From positions 124,001 through 188,000 of the forward strand of contig CAIJOB010000015.1 in assembly GCA_903822175.1 (NCBI GenBank): a DNA stretch of 64,000 nucleotides. Reading direction: 5' to 3'. Of this stretch, positions 44,936 through 56,917 are shown piece by piece (position 1 is the first letter of the stretch; each line of letters opens with the position of its first letter). The notes beneath the pieces were generated by a model. It was not told the DNA's origin and searched no databases. It saw only the letters and a list, made by a program, of their open reading frames with translations. The position numbers were made by a program, and so were the translations under genes. This DNA is from an uncultured Alphaproteobacteria bacterium. Its GTDB lineage: Bacteria > Pseudomonadota > Alphaproteobacteria > Caulobacterales > Caulobacteraceae.

Positions 44936-46342
44936 TCAGCTACGGTAGTCGCCGTTGATCTCGACGTAACGCTTGGTGAGGTCGCAGGTCCAGATGCTGG
45001 CGGAGCCGCGGCCCATGCCGACGTCGATCGAGACCTCCAGCTCCTTCTTCTTCATGTAGGCGCTCATCTTGGCCTCGCTGTAGGTGGGCGAGACCAGGCC
45101 GTCCTGGGCGGCGACCAGGTCGCCGAACTTCACGCTCATGGAGTCGCGGTCCACCGGCTCGTCGGCGCGGCCCACGGCCATGACGATGCGGCCCCAGTTG
45201 GCGTCCTCGCCGGCGAAGGCTGTCTTGACCAAGGGGCTTTCGGCGACCGTGCGGGCGATCTTGCGGGCGCTGGCGTGGCTCTCGGCGCCGGTGACGGTGA
45301 TCTTGATGAACTTGGTCGCGCCCTCGCCGTCGCGGACCAGCTGGTGGGCGAGGTCCATCAGCACGTGTTCCAGCTTGTCGCGGAAATCGGCCAGGCGGCG
45401 GTCGCCGGCCCGGCTGATCCTCGGCGCCCCGGACTTGCCGGTGGCGAACAGCAGGAGCGTGTCGTTGGTCGAGCGGTCGCCGTCGACGGTCACGGCATTG
45501 AAAGTCGAGCGGGTGTAGAGGCTGACCAGGTTCTGCAGGGCGGCGGGCGAGATCGCCGCGTCGGTGACCACGAAGGCCAGCATGGTGGCCATGTCCGGCG
45601 CGATCATGCCGGAGCCCTTGCAGATGCCGCTGATCCTGACCTTCACGCCATCGATGTCGGCGACCGCGTGAGACCCCTTGGGGAAGGTGTCGGTGGTCAT
45701 GATCGCGGCGGCGGCATTGGCCCAGCCGTCCTCGGTCAGGCGGTGCTCGATGTCGGGCAGCTTGTGGACGATCTTGGCGTCGTCCAGCAGGACGCCGATC
45801 ACCCCGGTCGAGGCCACCATCACGTCGCGCTGGCGGCAGTCGAAGCGCTTGCCCGCCGCCGAGCAGACCCGGCGGACGGCGTCCGCGCCGGGCCGGCCGG
45901 TGAAGGAGTTGGCGCAGCCGGCGTTGACCACGAGCGCGCGAACGCCATCGCCCTTGGTCATCTCCAGATGCCGCTTGCACCAGTCGACCGGCGCGGAGCC
46001 GACGCCATGGCGGGTGAAGACGCCCGCGCAGCTCGCCCCATCTGGGAAGGTCATGACCAGAAGGTCGTCGCGCTCGTGCTTGTAGAAGCCGGCCCGCGCG
46101 GTCGCCATCTGCACCCCGGCGATCGGCGGCATCTTCGGAAACGGGACGGCGAGCGGCGAGATCGGCATGGCGCCCTTCAGGGGGGTCCCCTTCGCAGGCG
46201 CCGGCGTGTCGCCGGGCTCCACGCGCTTCTGGGTCGCCCGTTTGAGCGCGCTCGCCAGCGGGTCGAGGGCGTGTTCGATCGTGCGGCCGACGACCTCGAC
46301 GGGCCGCGAGGCGGCGGAGCGTTTGGACGGTGTCTTGGTCAT
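44936..46342 (-). CDS. argJ: Bifunctional ornithine acetyltransferase/N-acetylglutamate synthase
   Basis: ArgJ recycles the acetyl group in arginine synthesis. The 468-residue precursor self-cleaves before Thr in KGSGMIAPDMATMLAF (about residues 244-259), giving alpha and beta chains. Other landmarks are VVNAGCANSFTG (about 129-140), VMVASTGVIGVLL (about 166-178), TFNAVTVDGDRSTNDTLLLF (about 282-301) and a C-terminal WGRIVMAVGRAD. The N-terminus has about 60 extra residues rich in Ala, Arg and Lys before the usual family start (SPLAVPFP). Its ATG overlaps the stop of the upstream isomerase by four bases (ATGA), so the two are translationally coupled. Confidence 0.95.
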   Translation of the reverse strand: MTKTPSKRSAASRPVEVVGRTIEHALDPLASALKRATQKRVEPGDTPAPAKGTPLKGAMPISPLAVPFPKMPPIAGVQMATARAGFYKHERDDLLVMTFPDGASCAGVFTRHGVGSAPVDWCKRHLEMTKGDGVRALVVNAGCANSFTGRPGADAVRRVCSAAGKRFDCRQRDVMVASTGVIGVLLDDAKIVHKLPDIEHRLTEDGWANAAAAIMTTDTFPKGSHAVADIDGVKVRISGICKGSGMIAPDMATMLAFVVTDAAISPAALQNLVSLYTRSTFNAVTVDGDRSTNDTLLLFATGKSGAPRISRAGDRRLADFRDKLEHVLMDLAHQLVRDGEGATKFIKITVTGAESHASARKIARTVAESPLVKTAFAGEDANWGRIVMAVGRADEPVDRDSMSVKFGDLVAAQDGLVSPTYSEAKMSAYMKKKELEVSIDVGMGRGSASIWTCDLTKRYVEINGDYRS

Positions 46343-47356
46343 TTCTTGGCCCCCTTAAGCGGCGGAACAGGCGCGGCGACGCCGGGGGTAACGCCCGAGG
46401 CAGCGGGCGCGGCGCCCGTCTTGGGCGCGACGCCCGGCGGGACGCCGGTTTGGGGCGCATCGGCTGGTGGGACCGCCTGGGCAGGGGTGTCGGTCTTGAC
46501 CATCACCTCGACCTTGGCGCGGCCCCGCAGCTTCTCCAAGAGGTCGCGGATCTGATCGTAGGTCAGGAAGCGCACGATCTGCGGCCGGGCGGCCTCCAGC
46601 GTGATCGGCTGTTCGTCCCGGCGGCTCGACCTTGACCACCGCAAAGCCGCCCTCCACCGGAAACGGGCCGACGATCTGGCCGGGCTTGGCGGTTTTCAGC
46701 GCCGCGTCATAGGTCTCCGGCATCACGTCGATGGTGAAATAGCCCAGGTCCCCGCCGTTGAAGCGGGTCGCCGCGTCGGTGGATTTCTCCATGGCCAGGG
46801 CCTCGAAGGAGGCGCCTGAGGCCAGCAGTTTGCGAACCGCCTCGCCCTCGGCGGCGGTGGCGACGACGATCTGGCGGGCGTGGATTTCCTCGGAGCGTTT
46901 CGCGAGCTTCAGCTGCTCCTGGTAGAGGCCGCGCACGGCGTTGTCGTTGACCGCGTCGGAGACCACGCTCTCCACCAGCATGTCGCCCAGCACCCGGTCG
47001 CGGGCGGCGACCAGGCGGCGGCCGGCCACCGGGTCCTTGTCGAGCTTGCGCCGCACCGCCTCGCCGGCCAGCAGGCGCTGGTCGACCACCTCGTCCAGCA
47101 CGCGCCGGAACAGGTCGGAGGAGACGTCCAGCGGCTCGCCTTCCCCGATGAGACCTTGGCTGACCGCCTCGCGCTTGACGTCGGAGGACCACAGCGTCTG
47201 GCCGTCGACCTTGGCCACCGCGCGGTCGCCACGCTCCGGCGCATGCTCGGTCCCACCGCCCCGGCCGCAGCCGGCCAGCGCCAGGCCCACGGCCAGCGCC
47301 ACCACCAGCATCGGGCCGGCGAGGAACGCGGATCGGGAGGCGCGGCTGGCGGCCAT
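46339..47356 (-). pseudogene. SurA/PpiC-type peptidyl-prolyl isomerase lipoprotein, frameshifted
   Basis: The product starts at the ATG at 47356 with a lipobox (VGLALAGC, Cys about residue 24) and a SurA-like N-domain ([20 protein letters not shown]). A parvulin domain follows: [33 protein letters not shown] and VGPFPVEGGFAVVKVE. After that Glu (46625-46627) the frame becomes Arg/Gly-rich nonsense. The neighbouring frame gives the expected RRDEQPITLEAARPQIVRFL, then VEVMVKTDTPAQ and a Pro-rich tail ending KGAKK. That frame stops at 46339, overlapping the argJ start as ATGA, which supports it as the true end. One extra (or two missing) bases at about 46620-46625 break the gene. Confidence 0.75.
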
Positions 47357-47530
47357 GCGGATCACCCTCGAAACGGACGGGAGTTTCACACCCCCCAAAG
47401 CGCTTGTGGGACGCTGCCCGTCCCTAGCCATTTACATTCCGGGATGCAAAGGTTGCGACCGAATGCGCCCGCAAGTCCGGCCAAAACAGGACCGGGCGCC
47501 ACGGCCAGATATTTCGGAGGAACATTTCAA

Positions 47531-48700
47531 ATGCGCGAAGCTGTCATCGTTTCCTATGCCCGTACGGGTCTCGCCAAGTCCGTCCGCGGCGGGTTCAACA
47601 TCACGCCCACCGTCTCCATCGCCGCCCACGCCGTGAAGCATGCGGTGGCCAAGGCCGGCATCGAGGGCGAGGCGGTCGAGGACATCATCATGGGCAACTG
47701 CGCCCATGGCGGCGGCAACATCGCGCGTCAGGCGGGCCTGCTGGCCGGCCTGGGGATCAACACCGCCGGCGTGACCGTCAACCGCTTCTGCTCGTCGGGC
47801 CTGCAGACCATCGGCATGGCCGCCAACTATGTGCGCAACGACGGCGCCGAGGTGGTGGTGGCCGGCGGGGTGGAGTCGATCTCCATGCCCAACATGGGCG
47901 TCGGCAAGGACAACTTCGATCCGGAGCTGACCAAGATCGCGCCGGCGATCTTCATGGCGATGATCGACACCGCCGACATCGTCGCCGAGCGCTACAATCT
48001 GAGCCGCGAGTACCAGGACGAATATTCGCTGGAGAGCCAGCGGCGCATGGCGGCCGCCCAGCAGGCCGGCAAGTTCGCCGACGAGATCGTCCCGATGAAG
48101 ACCAAGATGAAGGTGGTCAACAAGGAGACGAAGGAAGAATCCATCGTCGACTACGTGGTCAACAAGGACGAGTGCAACCGCCCCGACACCTCCGCCGAGG
48201 GCCTGGCCAAGCTCGAGCCGGTCAAGGGCCCCGGCAAGTACATCACCGCCGGGAACGCCAGCCAGCTCTCCGACGGCGCGGCCGCGGTGGTGATCATGGA
48301 AGCCAAGGAGGCCGCGCGCCGCGGCCTGGAGCCCATGGGCGTGTTCAAGGGTTGGGCCGTCGCCGGCTGCGAGCCCGACGAAATGGGCATCGGCCCGGTG
48401 TTCGCGATCCCGCGCCTCCTGGAACGCCACGGCCTGAAGGTCGACGACATCGACCTGTGGGAGCTGAACGAGGCCTTCGCCTCGCAGTGCCTCTACAGCC
48501 GCGACAAGCTGGGCATCGACCCGGAGAAGTACAACGTCAACGGCGGCTCCATCGCCATCGGCCACCCCTTCGGCATGACAGGCGCGCGTCTCGCCGGCCA
48601 CGTCCTGCAGGAAGGCAAGCGCCGCGGGGCGAAGAACGTCGTGGTGTCGATGTGCATCGGCGGCGGGATGGGCGGCGCGGGCCTGTTCGAGGTTTTCTAG
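47531..48700 (+). CDS. Thiolase (acetyl-CoA acyltransferase)
   Basis: A 389-residue thiolase. The nucleophile Cys is in [17 protein letters not shown] (about residue 88), the catalytic His is in [20 protein letters not shown] (about 343), and the second Cys is in [18 protein letters not shown] (about 375). The length fits a homotetrameric fatty-acid or acetoacetyl-CoA thiolase; the FadA-like pattern argues for beta-oxidation, but chain length cannot be told. GGAGGAAC lies 8-15 bases upstream of the ATG. It is divergent from the isomerase-argJ pair and ends at a strong terminator. Confidence 0.92.
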   Translation: MREAVIVSYARTGLAKSVRGGFNITPTVSIAAHAVKHAVAKAGIEGEAVEDIIMGNCAHGGGNIARQAGLLAGLGINTAGVTVNRFCSSGLQTIGMAANYVRNDGAEVVVAGGVESISMPNMGVGKDNFDPELTKIAPAIFMAMIDTADIVAERYNLSREYQDEYSLESQRRMAAAQQAGKFADEIVPMKTKMKVVNKETKEESIVDYVVNKDECNRPDTSAEGLAKLEPVKGPGKYITAGNASQLSDGAAAVVIMEAKEAARRGLEPMGVFKGWAVAGCEPDEMGIGPVFAIPRLLERHGLKVDDIDLWELNEAFASQCLYSRDKLGIDPEKYNVNGGSIAIGHPFGMTGARLAGHVLQEGKRRGAKNVVVSMCIGGGMGGAGLFEVF

Positions 48701-48724
48701 GCTCTCACCGACTCGCAAAGATTG

Positions 48725-48753
48725 GGCCCTCCCCCTCGCGGGAGGGCCTTTTT
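48725..48753 (+). terminator. Terminator after the thiolase gene
   Basis: A perfect 9-bp stem (GGCCCTCCC paired with GGGAGGGCC) with a 6-base loop is followed by TTTTT, starting 24 bases after the thiolase stop. Confidence 0.88.
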
Positions 48754-48792
48754 CGTTGGAGCGATCCGCGCCGCCGACTAAAGGGCACAGGC

Positions 48793-49536
48793 ATGGAGTT
48801 TCCCTCTTTCCGCAGCCGATTCTTCTGGGGCGTGCCGGACCTCGACGCGTTCCAGCGGGCGCTGGACGGGCTGATCGGGACGACGCGGATCAATCGGGGC
48901 TGGTTCGCCGGCGACAACCTGATCGCCTTTGGGCGCAACCTCGGCTTCCTGAGCGATCAGCGGTTCATGGCCGCCTGGGGCGCGCACGCCAAGGATATCC
49001 ATGAGCGCGGCGTGCTGTGGCGCACGGCCACGGTCGTCTGGGCGGCGCGCCAGGCGCTCCGCCGCGAGGGCGATTTCGTCGAGTGCGGCTGCTACAAGGG
49101 GACCAGCGCGCGCATCCTGATCGACAGCGCCGACCTGGGCGACCGCGAATATTACCTCTACGACCTGTTCGACCACGACGCCTCGATGAACCATAACGCC
49201 ATGCCCGACCACGGGGCGGGCCTGTTCGCGGCGACGCAAGCGCGGTTCGCCGACTTTCCGAACGTGAAGGTGATCCAGGGCGCGGTGCCGGAGAGCTTCT
49301 CGCAGGGGCTGCCGGAGAAGATCGCCTTCGCCCACATCGACATGAACAATGCCCCGGCCGAGATCGGGGCGCTGGACGCCATCGCGGACCGGCTGGTCCC
49401 CGGCGCGGTGATCGTTCTGGACGACTTCGGCGCGCTCCCCTACCGCGCTCAGCACGTGGCCGAGACCGAATGGTTCGGCAAACGCGGCATCCCGGTGCTG
49501 GAACTGCCCACCAGCCAGGGCCTGGCCATCTGGTGA
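48793..49536 (+). CDS. TylF/MycF-family methyltransferase
   Basis: A 247-residue SAM-dependent O-methyltransferase-like protein. It has RTATVVWAARQALRREGDFV and ECGCYKGTSARILI (motif I, about residues 90-113), YYLYDLFDH (about 119-127), and VIVLDDFGALPYRAQ (about 207-221) with the Asp pair that binds a divalent metal in TylF/MycF enzymes. These enzymes usually methylate sugars, but this gene is in a housekeeping neighbourhood between the thiolase and secA, so the substrate is open. It follows the thiolase terminator and probably has its own promoter. Confidence 0.8.
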   Translation: MEFPSFRSRFFWGVPDLDAFQRALDGLIGTTRINRGWFAGDNLIAFGRNLGFLSDQRFMAAWGAHAKDIHERGVLWRTATVVWAARQALRREGDFVECGCYKGTSARILIDSADLGDREYYLYDLFDHDASMNHNAMPDHGAGLFAATQARFADFPNVKVIQGAVPESFSQGLPEKIAFAHIDMNNAPAEIGALDAIADRLVPGAVIVLDDFGALPYRAQHVAETEWFGKRGIPVLELPTSQGLAIW

Positions 49537-49707
49537 ACTGGGATATCTGGTGAGCTAAAGGAGACACAGGCGAGGTTCTGTGCTGGCCGGTCGCGTTGAC
49601 ACCGAGGGGTCGCCTGCTTAAGTCTCCCGCGCCCTGAAATGAGCGAATTTTCCCGGCAGGCGAAGGGCGAGAGCCGCGCCCACCGCACCCAACCGGACCT
49701 AAACCCC

Positions 49708-52464
<2,757 letters not shown>

Positions 52465-52530
52465 GGATGGCCTGACGGCTTGAACGGCGCCGCGCTCGGC
52501 CCCACCTCAACAACAGACTGAGGGGGCGTC

Positions 52531-52926
52531 GTGATGAAATTCCTGGGACGATACCTGGCCGGCGCATCCTCGGCCTTGGCGCTTGCAGCGCCAGCCTTCG
52601 CCCAGCCGCCCCAGCCGGTCCCGACAACCCGGATCCTCGCGGTAGGGACCATCGTCCCTGGCGCGGATCTGGCGAAGGTGACCGCCATCTTGCCGACCGA
52701 AGTCCGGGCCACCGCCAAGCTCTACCTCGAGGGCAAGATCGACCAGTGGTACTCGCAGCAGGACAGGCGCGGCGTGGTGTTCATCCTCAACGTCACCGAC
52801 CCCAAGGCGGCCGAGGCCATGCTTGAAGCCCTGCCGCTCGGCCAGGCCCACCTGATGAAGTTCGAGTTGACCCCGCTTGGTCCGCTCAGCCCGCTGCGCC
52901 AACTCCTCGGCCCGTCGGCGAAATAG
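52531..52926 (+). CDS. Exported small hypothetical protein
   Basis: A 131-residue protein with a signal peptide (RYLAGASSALALAAPAFAQ, about residues 7-25). The mature part (about 105 residues) has a GTIVPGADLAKVTAILPTEV and RATAKLYLEGKIDQWYSQQD and RGVVFILNVTDPKAAEAMLE pattern, resembling the dimeric alpha/beta-barrel plan of YciI and muconolactone isomerase-like proteins. That relation is a guess from the strand-helix order. The start is MMKFLGRYL after a GGGGGCG ribosome site. It follows secA by 66 bases. Confidence 0.65.
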   Translation: MMKFLGRYLAGASSALALAAPAFAQPPQPVPTTRILAVGTIVPGADLAKVTAILPTEVRATAKLYLEGKIDQWYSQQDRRGVVFILNVTDPKAAEAMLEALPLGQAHLMKFELTPLGPLSPLRQLLGPSAK

Positions 52927-52930
52927 CCGA

Positions 52931-53278
52931 TCAGCGCGGCTTCGGCCGCTTCTGCGCCGCCTTGGCCTGCGCGACCGCCAGCGCCTTGCGCGCCCAGGCC
53001 GCGGCCTCTTCGGGATCGTCCAGCGCTGTCTCGGGCAGGCGCCAGTAGGAGGTCTCCTCCCATTTGCCGGGCGCGCGGCTGTAGACCCAGCTCACCGAGC
53101 CCTCGGCGGCCAGCTCGGCCTTTAAGGTGTCGTCGGCCTTGAGGTAGATGGTCTCGTCGTCGATCAGGCCGAACATCACCTCGCCGGCATAGATGCCCGC
53201 GCCGCCGAACATGCGCTTGATGCGCACCGGCCCGAACTCGGCGAACAGCTCTTCGACGAAGGCGTGGAAACCGCTCAT
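52931..53278 (-). CDS. TfoX N-terminal-domain protein
   Basis: A 115-residue protein with the TfoX/Sxy N-terminal domain: ELFAEFGPVRIKRMFGGAGI (about residues 9-28) and MFGLIDDETIYLKADDTLKA (about 35-54), then YSRAPGKWEETSYWRLPETA (about 66-85). TfoX/Sxy in gammaproteobacteria switches on competence genes. Short alphaproteobacterial versions lack the C-terminal half and their role is unclear. The C-terminus is Lys/Ala-rich (KAAQKRPKPR). I chose the ATG at 53278 (MSGFHAFVEEL). It is convergent with the exported gene before it. Confidence 0.82.
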   Translation of the reverse strand: MSGFHAFVEELFAEFGPVRIKRMFGGAGIYAGEVMFGLIDDETIYLKADDTLKAELAAEGSVSWVYSRAPGKWEETSYWRLPETALDDPEEAAAWARKALAVAQAKAAQKRPKPR

Positions 53279-53366
53279 GACCCGCGGTTCTACGCCCGCG
53301 CGGGGTCCGTGCAACCGATCACGGCCACGCTCGTTCTTCAGGCTTCAGTATGGGGGCTCTAAGGAC

Positions 53367-53573
53367 ATGACCACCTACCGCGCCTATCGCCTGGACGAGC
53401 GCCATCACATCCTCAACGGCCAGTGGCTGGAGGCGCCCAACGACGCCGCCGCCATCGACCAGGCCGAGGAGCTCTGCGAAGAGGGCGTCCCAAGCATCGA
53501 GCTCTGGCAGGCCACCCGCCTGGTCGACGAGATCGATTGCGCCGACGACGCGGACTGTCCCTGCGAGGGCTAG
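53367..53573 (+). CDS. Small conserved hypothetical protein (68 aa)
   Basis: A 68-residue acidic cytoplasmic protein: TTYRAYRLDERHHILNGQWL (about residues 2-21), an Asp/Glu-rich helix (NDAAAIDQAEELCEEG) and a C-terminal Cys-containing acidic tail (DEIDCADDADCPCEG). AAGGAC lies just upstream of the ATG. Its stop overlaps the carotenoid oxygenase stop by four bases. No function is known. Confidence 0.65.
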   Translation: MTTYRAYRLDERHHILNGQWLEAPNDAAAIDQAEELCEEGVPSIELWQATRLVDEIDCADDADCPCEG

Positions 53574-54964
53574 AGGTTCACCCAGTTGCCGTGGAAGCCG
53601 AAGGGCACCCTTCGGGGCATTTGCGCCACCGCGATGGGACCGCGGGCGACGTCCTGAGCCTCAAAGACCGCGAAGTCGCTGCGGTCTTCGCCGGCGCGGT
53701 AGATCACCGCGGTGATCCAGCCGTCGCCTTCGGGCGCGTCCGCCGAGCGCGGAACGAACACCGGCTCTGAGGTCGCGTCGCCCGCGTCCAGTTCGTAGAC
53801 CTGCCGCTTGCCGGACGTCAGGTCCAGGTGAGCGATGGCGTTCAGGCGCACGCCGGCGCGGCCCGACGGGTCGGCGGCATACCAGCCGTGACGGTGCTTC
53901 AGCGTCTCGACGCGCGGGTCGACGCGCGGGAACTCGCCGTCGAGGTCGTCCAGCGTCTCTTCCTTGATCGCATCGGAATTGCCGGCCAGGTCGAAGGTCC
54001 AGCGCACCAGCTTGGCGGCCGCCTTGTCGCCGGGCGAGCCGTCGGCCTTGGGGAACAGCGGGGCCACGTTGTAGCGCATGACGTCGCAATGGAGCTTGTC
54101 GCCGTCTTCCCAGGAATTGAGCGGGTGGAAGACGTAGCAGGCCGGCGCGTTGAACCAGCGGATCGAGCCGACATCGCCGTCGCGGCGCATGACGCCCACG
54201 TGGCTGCCCTTGTCCGGCTCCCAGGCGAACGGCGGCAGGCCCTTCATGGCGCGTTCCAGGCTGCCGGTCAGCGGCATGATCGGGAACAGCACGTGGTTTT
54301 CGGTGACCATGAAGTCGTGGACCATGGCCGAGAACGGCGCCTGGAAATCGTCGCGGCGGACGACCGTGCCGTCGGCGGCGGTGACGCCATAGCTCATCCC
54401 GGCCGACAGCGGCATGTCACCGACCCCATAGCCGAACCAGATCATCTCACCGGTCTTGGGATCGATCTTCGGGTGGGCGGTGACGCGGCCCTTGTAGGGG
54501 CGGTCGTAGCCCTTCGATTCCAGTGTCCGCACGTCCATCTCGAAGGGATGGTGCGCCTCCTCCAGCGCCAGCAGCTTGCCGGCGTGGAACAGGATGTTGG
54601 TGTTGGCGACGCCGCCCTCGTTGCCCATGGCCATTGGGTCTGTGGTCATCGGATTGCCCATCGAGCCGAAGAGCGCGCGGCCATGCTCGTGCTCCAGCTC
54701 CCACTTGGGCGTGCGGACGTAGCGGTTGCGGTAGTGGACCTTGCCGTCCTCGACATAAAAGCCGTGGACCATCCCATCGCCGCCAAACCAGTGGTAGTGT
54801 TCCGGGTCCCGGGGCTCGAACTGCGGGTTGGGGCCGGTGCGGAACAGGGCGCCGCGCAGTCCTACCGGCATCTCGCCGGTGATCTTCAGGTCGAAGTCAT
54901 CCTCGCTGCGAACCGGCGCGAAATTGCCGGCGAGATAGGGGTTGATGCGCACGTTTCCGTCCAT
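53570..54964 (-). CDS. Carotenoid cleavage oxygenase family protein
   Basis: A 464-residue non-haem iron oxygenase that cleaves double bonds in carotenoids or stilbene-type compounds. The four iron-binding histidines are in GRVTAHPKIDPKTGEM (about residue 163), SAMVHDFMVTENHVLFP (about 216), ACYVFHPLNSWEDGD (about 279) and PFGFHGNWVNL (about 459). The N-terminal half begins NPYLAGNFAPVRSEDDFDLK. GTGCCCGCTCC-type sequence and an AT-rich operator region lie upstream. It is divergent from a TetR gene with two palindromes between them. Lignostilbene dioxygenases of sphingomonads and caulobacters share this plan; the substrate here is unknown. Confidence 0.9.
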   Translation of the reverse strand: MDGNVRINPYLAGNFAPVRSEDDFDLKITGEMPVGLRGALFRTGPNPQFEPRDPEHYHWFGGDGMVHGFYVEDGKVHYRNRYVRTPKWELEHEHGRALFGSMGNPMTTDPMAMGNEGGVANTNILFHAGKLLALEEAHHPFEMDVRTLESKGYDRPYKGRVTAHPKIDPKTGEMIWFGYGVGDMPLSAGMSYGVTAADGTVVRRDDFQAPFSAMVHDFMVTENHVLFPIMPLTGSLERAMKGLPPFAWEPDKGSHVGVMRRDGDVGSIRWFNAPACYVFHPLNSWEDGDKLHCDVMRYNVAPLFPKADGSPGDKAAAKLVRWTFDLAGNSDAIKEETLDDLDGEFPRVDPRVETLKHRHGWYAADPSGRAGVRLNAIAHLDLTSGKRQVYELDAGDATSEPVFVPRSADAPEGDGWITAVIYRAGEDRSDFAVFEAQDVARGPIAVAQMPRRVPFGFHGNWVNL

Positions 54965-54996
54965 GTGCCCGCTCCAATGACGACTCTGGTTGAAAC

Positions 54997-55020
54997 TTAC
55001 TGTGTAAATTTATTACGTAA
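54997..55020. promoter_or_regulatory. Paired inverted repeats, carotenoid oxygenase/TetR intergenic region
   Basis: TTAC-TGT-GTAA (54997-55007) and TTACGTAA (55013-55020) are two inverted repeats sharing the TTAC/GTAA half-site in an unusually AT-rich stretch of the 100-base gap between the divergent genes. They are the best operator candidates for the TetR repressor at 55065. Confidence 0.6.
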
Positions 55021-55064
55021 AAAGTGGCGTTATGCAAGCCTTTTAGTGCAAGTCTGAGTCGAAC

Positions 55065-55664
55065 ATGCCTCGCGTACTCTCTGACACCGATGTTGCGGAC
55101 TTCCGGGAGCGGCTTTGCGAAGCCGCCGAGCGGCTGTTCGCCGAGCGTGGCCCTGATGCGGTGACCATGCGCCAGCTGGCCGCCGAACTCGGCGTTTCAC
55201 CGATGACGCCCTACCGCTACTTCGAGGACAAGGACGACATCCTGGCCGCGGTGCGGGCCAACGGCTTCACCCGTTTCGCGGTGGCGCTGGAGGCCGCGCG
55301 CGATGGCGCCAGCGGCGCGCGCGCCGTGGGCACGGCGGTGGGCGAGGCCTATGTGGCGTTCGCCGTCGAGAACCCGCACGCCTACAAGCTGATGTTCGAC
55401 TTCAACCAGCCGCACGCGGAGAAATATCCCGACCTGGTCGCCGCCGGGCTGCGCGCCCAGAAGACCATGACCGGCTACATCAAGGACGCCATGTCCGAAG
55501 GCCTGATGCAGGGCGACGCCGAGCAGATCGGCCTGATGAACTGGGCGGCGATCCACGGCGCGGTGATCCTGGAACTGGCCGGCATGCTGCCGCCGGGCGG
55601 CGCGCGGAAGGTGTTCAGCGGCTTCGACACCGCGCTCATGCGCGGGCTGCGCCCCCAAGACTGA
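55065..55664 (+). CDS. TetR/AcrR family repressor
   Basis: A 199-residue regulator. The TetR helix-turn-helix is at about residues 12-60: ERLCEAAERLFAERGPDAVT, MRQLAAELGVSPMTPYRYFE and DKDDILAAVRANGF. The C-terminal domain resembles the TetR_C_33/WHG type (AFAVENPHAYKLMFDFNQPH, about 107-126), common in regulators of aromatic or lipid degradation. It is divergent from the carotenoid oxygenase gene and followed by the epoxide hydrolase gene 59 bases later, so it may control both. The inducer is unknown. Confidence 0.9.
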   Translation: MPRVLSDTDVADFRERLCEAAERLFAERGPDAVTMRQLAAELGVSPMTPYRYFEDKDDILAAVRANGFTRFAVALEAARDGASGARAVGTAVGEAYVAFAVENPHAYKLMFDFNQPHAEKYPDLVAAGLRAQKTMTGYIKDAMSEGLMQGDAEQIGLMNWAAIHGAVILELAGMLPPGGARKVFSGFDTALMRGLRPQD

Positions 55665-55723
55665 CGCGGCTTGACCGCCTCGGCCGCAAGTCCGAAGTGT
55701 CCTTCCCATCCGGGAGGCGCGCG

Positions 55724-56872
55724 ATGTCCGATATTAAGCCGTTCGAGGTGAGCTGGAGCGAGGCCCAGGTCGAGGCCGTGCTGGGCCAGGTCCGCGCCTA
55801 TCCCTGGCCGCCGATGCCGGAGGTTCCCGATGGCTGGGCCTATGGCTGCGACGGCGCCTGGCTGAAGGGGCTCTGCGAGCACTGGACGAAAGCCTACGAC
55901 TGGCGCGCGGCCGTCGCCGACCTCAACCGCTTCCCGCAGTTCACCGCGCGGATCGAGGACTACGATATCCACTTCCTGCATGTGGTGGGCGAGGCCGGCG
56001 GCAAGCGGCCGCTGATCGTCACCCACGGCTGGCCGGGCAGTCACTACGAGTTCTGGCAGGCGATCGAGAAGCTGGCCTTCCCCAGCCGCTTCGGCGGCCA
56101 GGCGTCCGACGCCTTCGACGTCGTGGTCCCGTCCCTGCCCGGCTTCGGCTTTTCCTCCAAGCCCAAGCGCCCCATCGGCCAGCGCACCACCGCGCGGCTG
56201 TTCAACGCCCTGATGACCCAGGTCCTGGGTTACGAGACCTACCTCGCCCAGGGCGGCGACTGGGGCGCGATGGTCACCTCCTGGCTCGGCCGCGACCATG
56301 GGGCCCACGCCAAGGCGATCCACCTCAACATGCTGGGCTTTCGCCCCCATGGCGGGCCGCAGGGCGAGGCCGAGGTCGCCTGGGCGCAGAAGCAGGCGAT
56401 GATGATGGACATCATGGGCGCCTATTTCCGCCTGCAGGTCTCCAAGCCGCAGTCGATCGCCTGGATGGGCGCGGGCAATCCGGTGGGCCAGGCCGCCTGG
56501 ATCTGCGAGCGGTTCCACGACTGGTCGGACCTCTCGAGCAAGGACCTCGACGCGGCCTACGGCAAGGACCGGCTGCTGACCAACATCATGCTCTATGTGA
56601 TGACCGACAGCTTCGCGACCGGCGCTTGGTACTACCGGGGCCTGGTGGAAGAAGGCGGCCTGGCCTTCGAGCCCGGCGAGCGTCTGGAAACGCCCACCGC
56701 CTTCGCCAATTTCCCCGGCGAGCCGCTCTATCAGGCGCCGCCCCGGTCCTTCGCCGAGCGCGCCTACAACATCACCCGCTGGACCGACATGCCGAGCGGC
56801 GGCCACTTCGCGGCAATGGAAGAACCGGACCTCTACGTTGACGAGGTGCGGGACTGGGCGCGGGAAGCATAG
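55724..56872 (+). CDS. Epoxide hydrolase family protein
   Basis: A 382-residue alpha/beta hydrolase of the epoxide hydrolase 1 type with its extra N-terminal domain (about residues 1-85, MSDIKPFEVSWSEAQVEAVL). The oxyanion segment LIVTHGWPGSHYEFW is at about 97-111, the nucleophile Asp is in LAQGGDWGAMVTSWLG (about 177), the lid tyrosines follow near 225-250, and the catalytic His is in MPSGGHFAAMEEPDLY (about 359). GGGAGGCGC precedes the ATG. It may act with the neighbouring carotenoid oxygenase on plant-derived aromatics or terpenoids, but that is inferred from position. Confidence 0.9.
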   Translation: MSDIKPFEVSWSEAQVEAVLGQVRAYPWPPMPEVPDGWAYGCDGAWLKGLCEHWTKAYDWRAAVADLNRFPQFTARIEDYDIHFLHVVGEAGGKRPLIVTHGWPGSHYEFWQAIEKLAFPSRFGGQASDAFDVVVPSLPGFGFSSKPKRPIGQRTTARLFNALMTQVLGYETYLAQGGDWGAMVTSWLGRDHGAHAKAIHLNMLGFRPHGGPQGEAEVAWAQKQAMMMDIMGAYFRLQVSKPQSIAWMGAGNPVGQAAWICERFHDWSDLSSKDLDAAYGKDRLLTNIMLYVMTDSFATGAWYYRGLVEEGGLAFEPGERLETPTAFANFPGEPLYQAPPRSFAERAYNITRWTDMPSGGHFAAMEEPDLYVDEVRDWAREA

Positions 56873-56917
56873 GCACGGGACCTTGCGGATAGGACGCTGA
56901 GAACCTCCGGCGAACCG

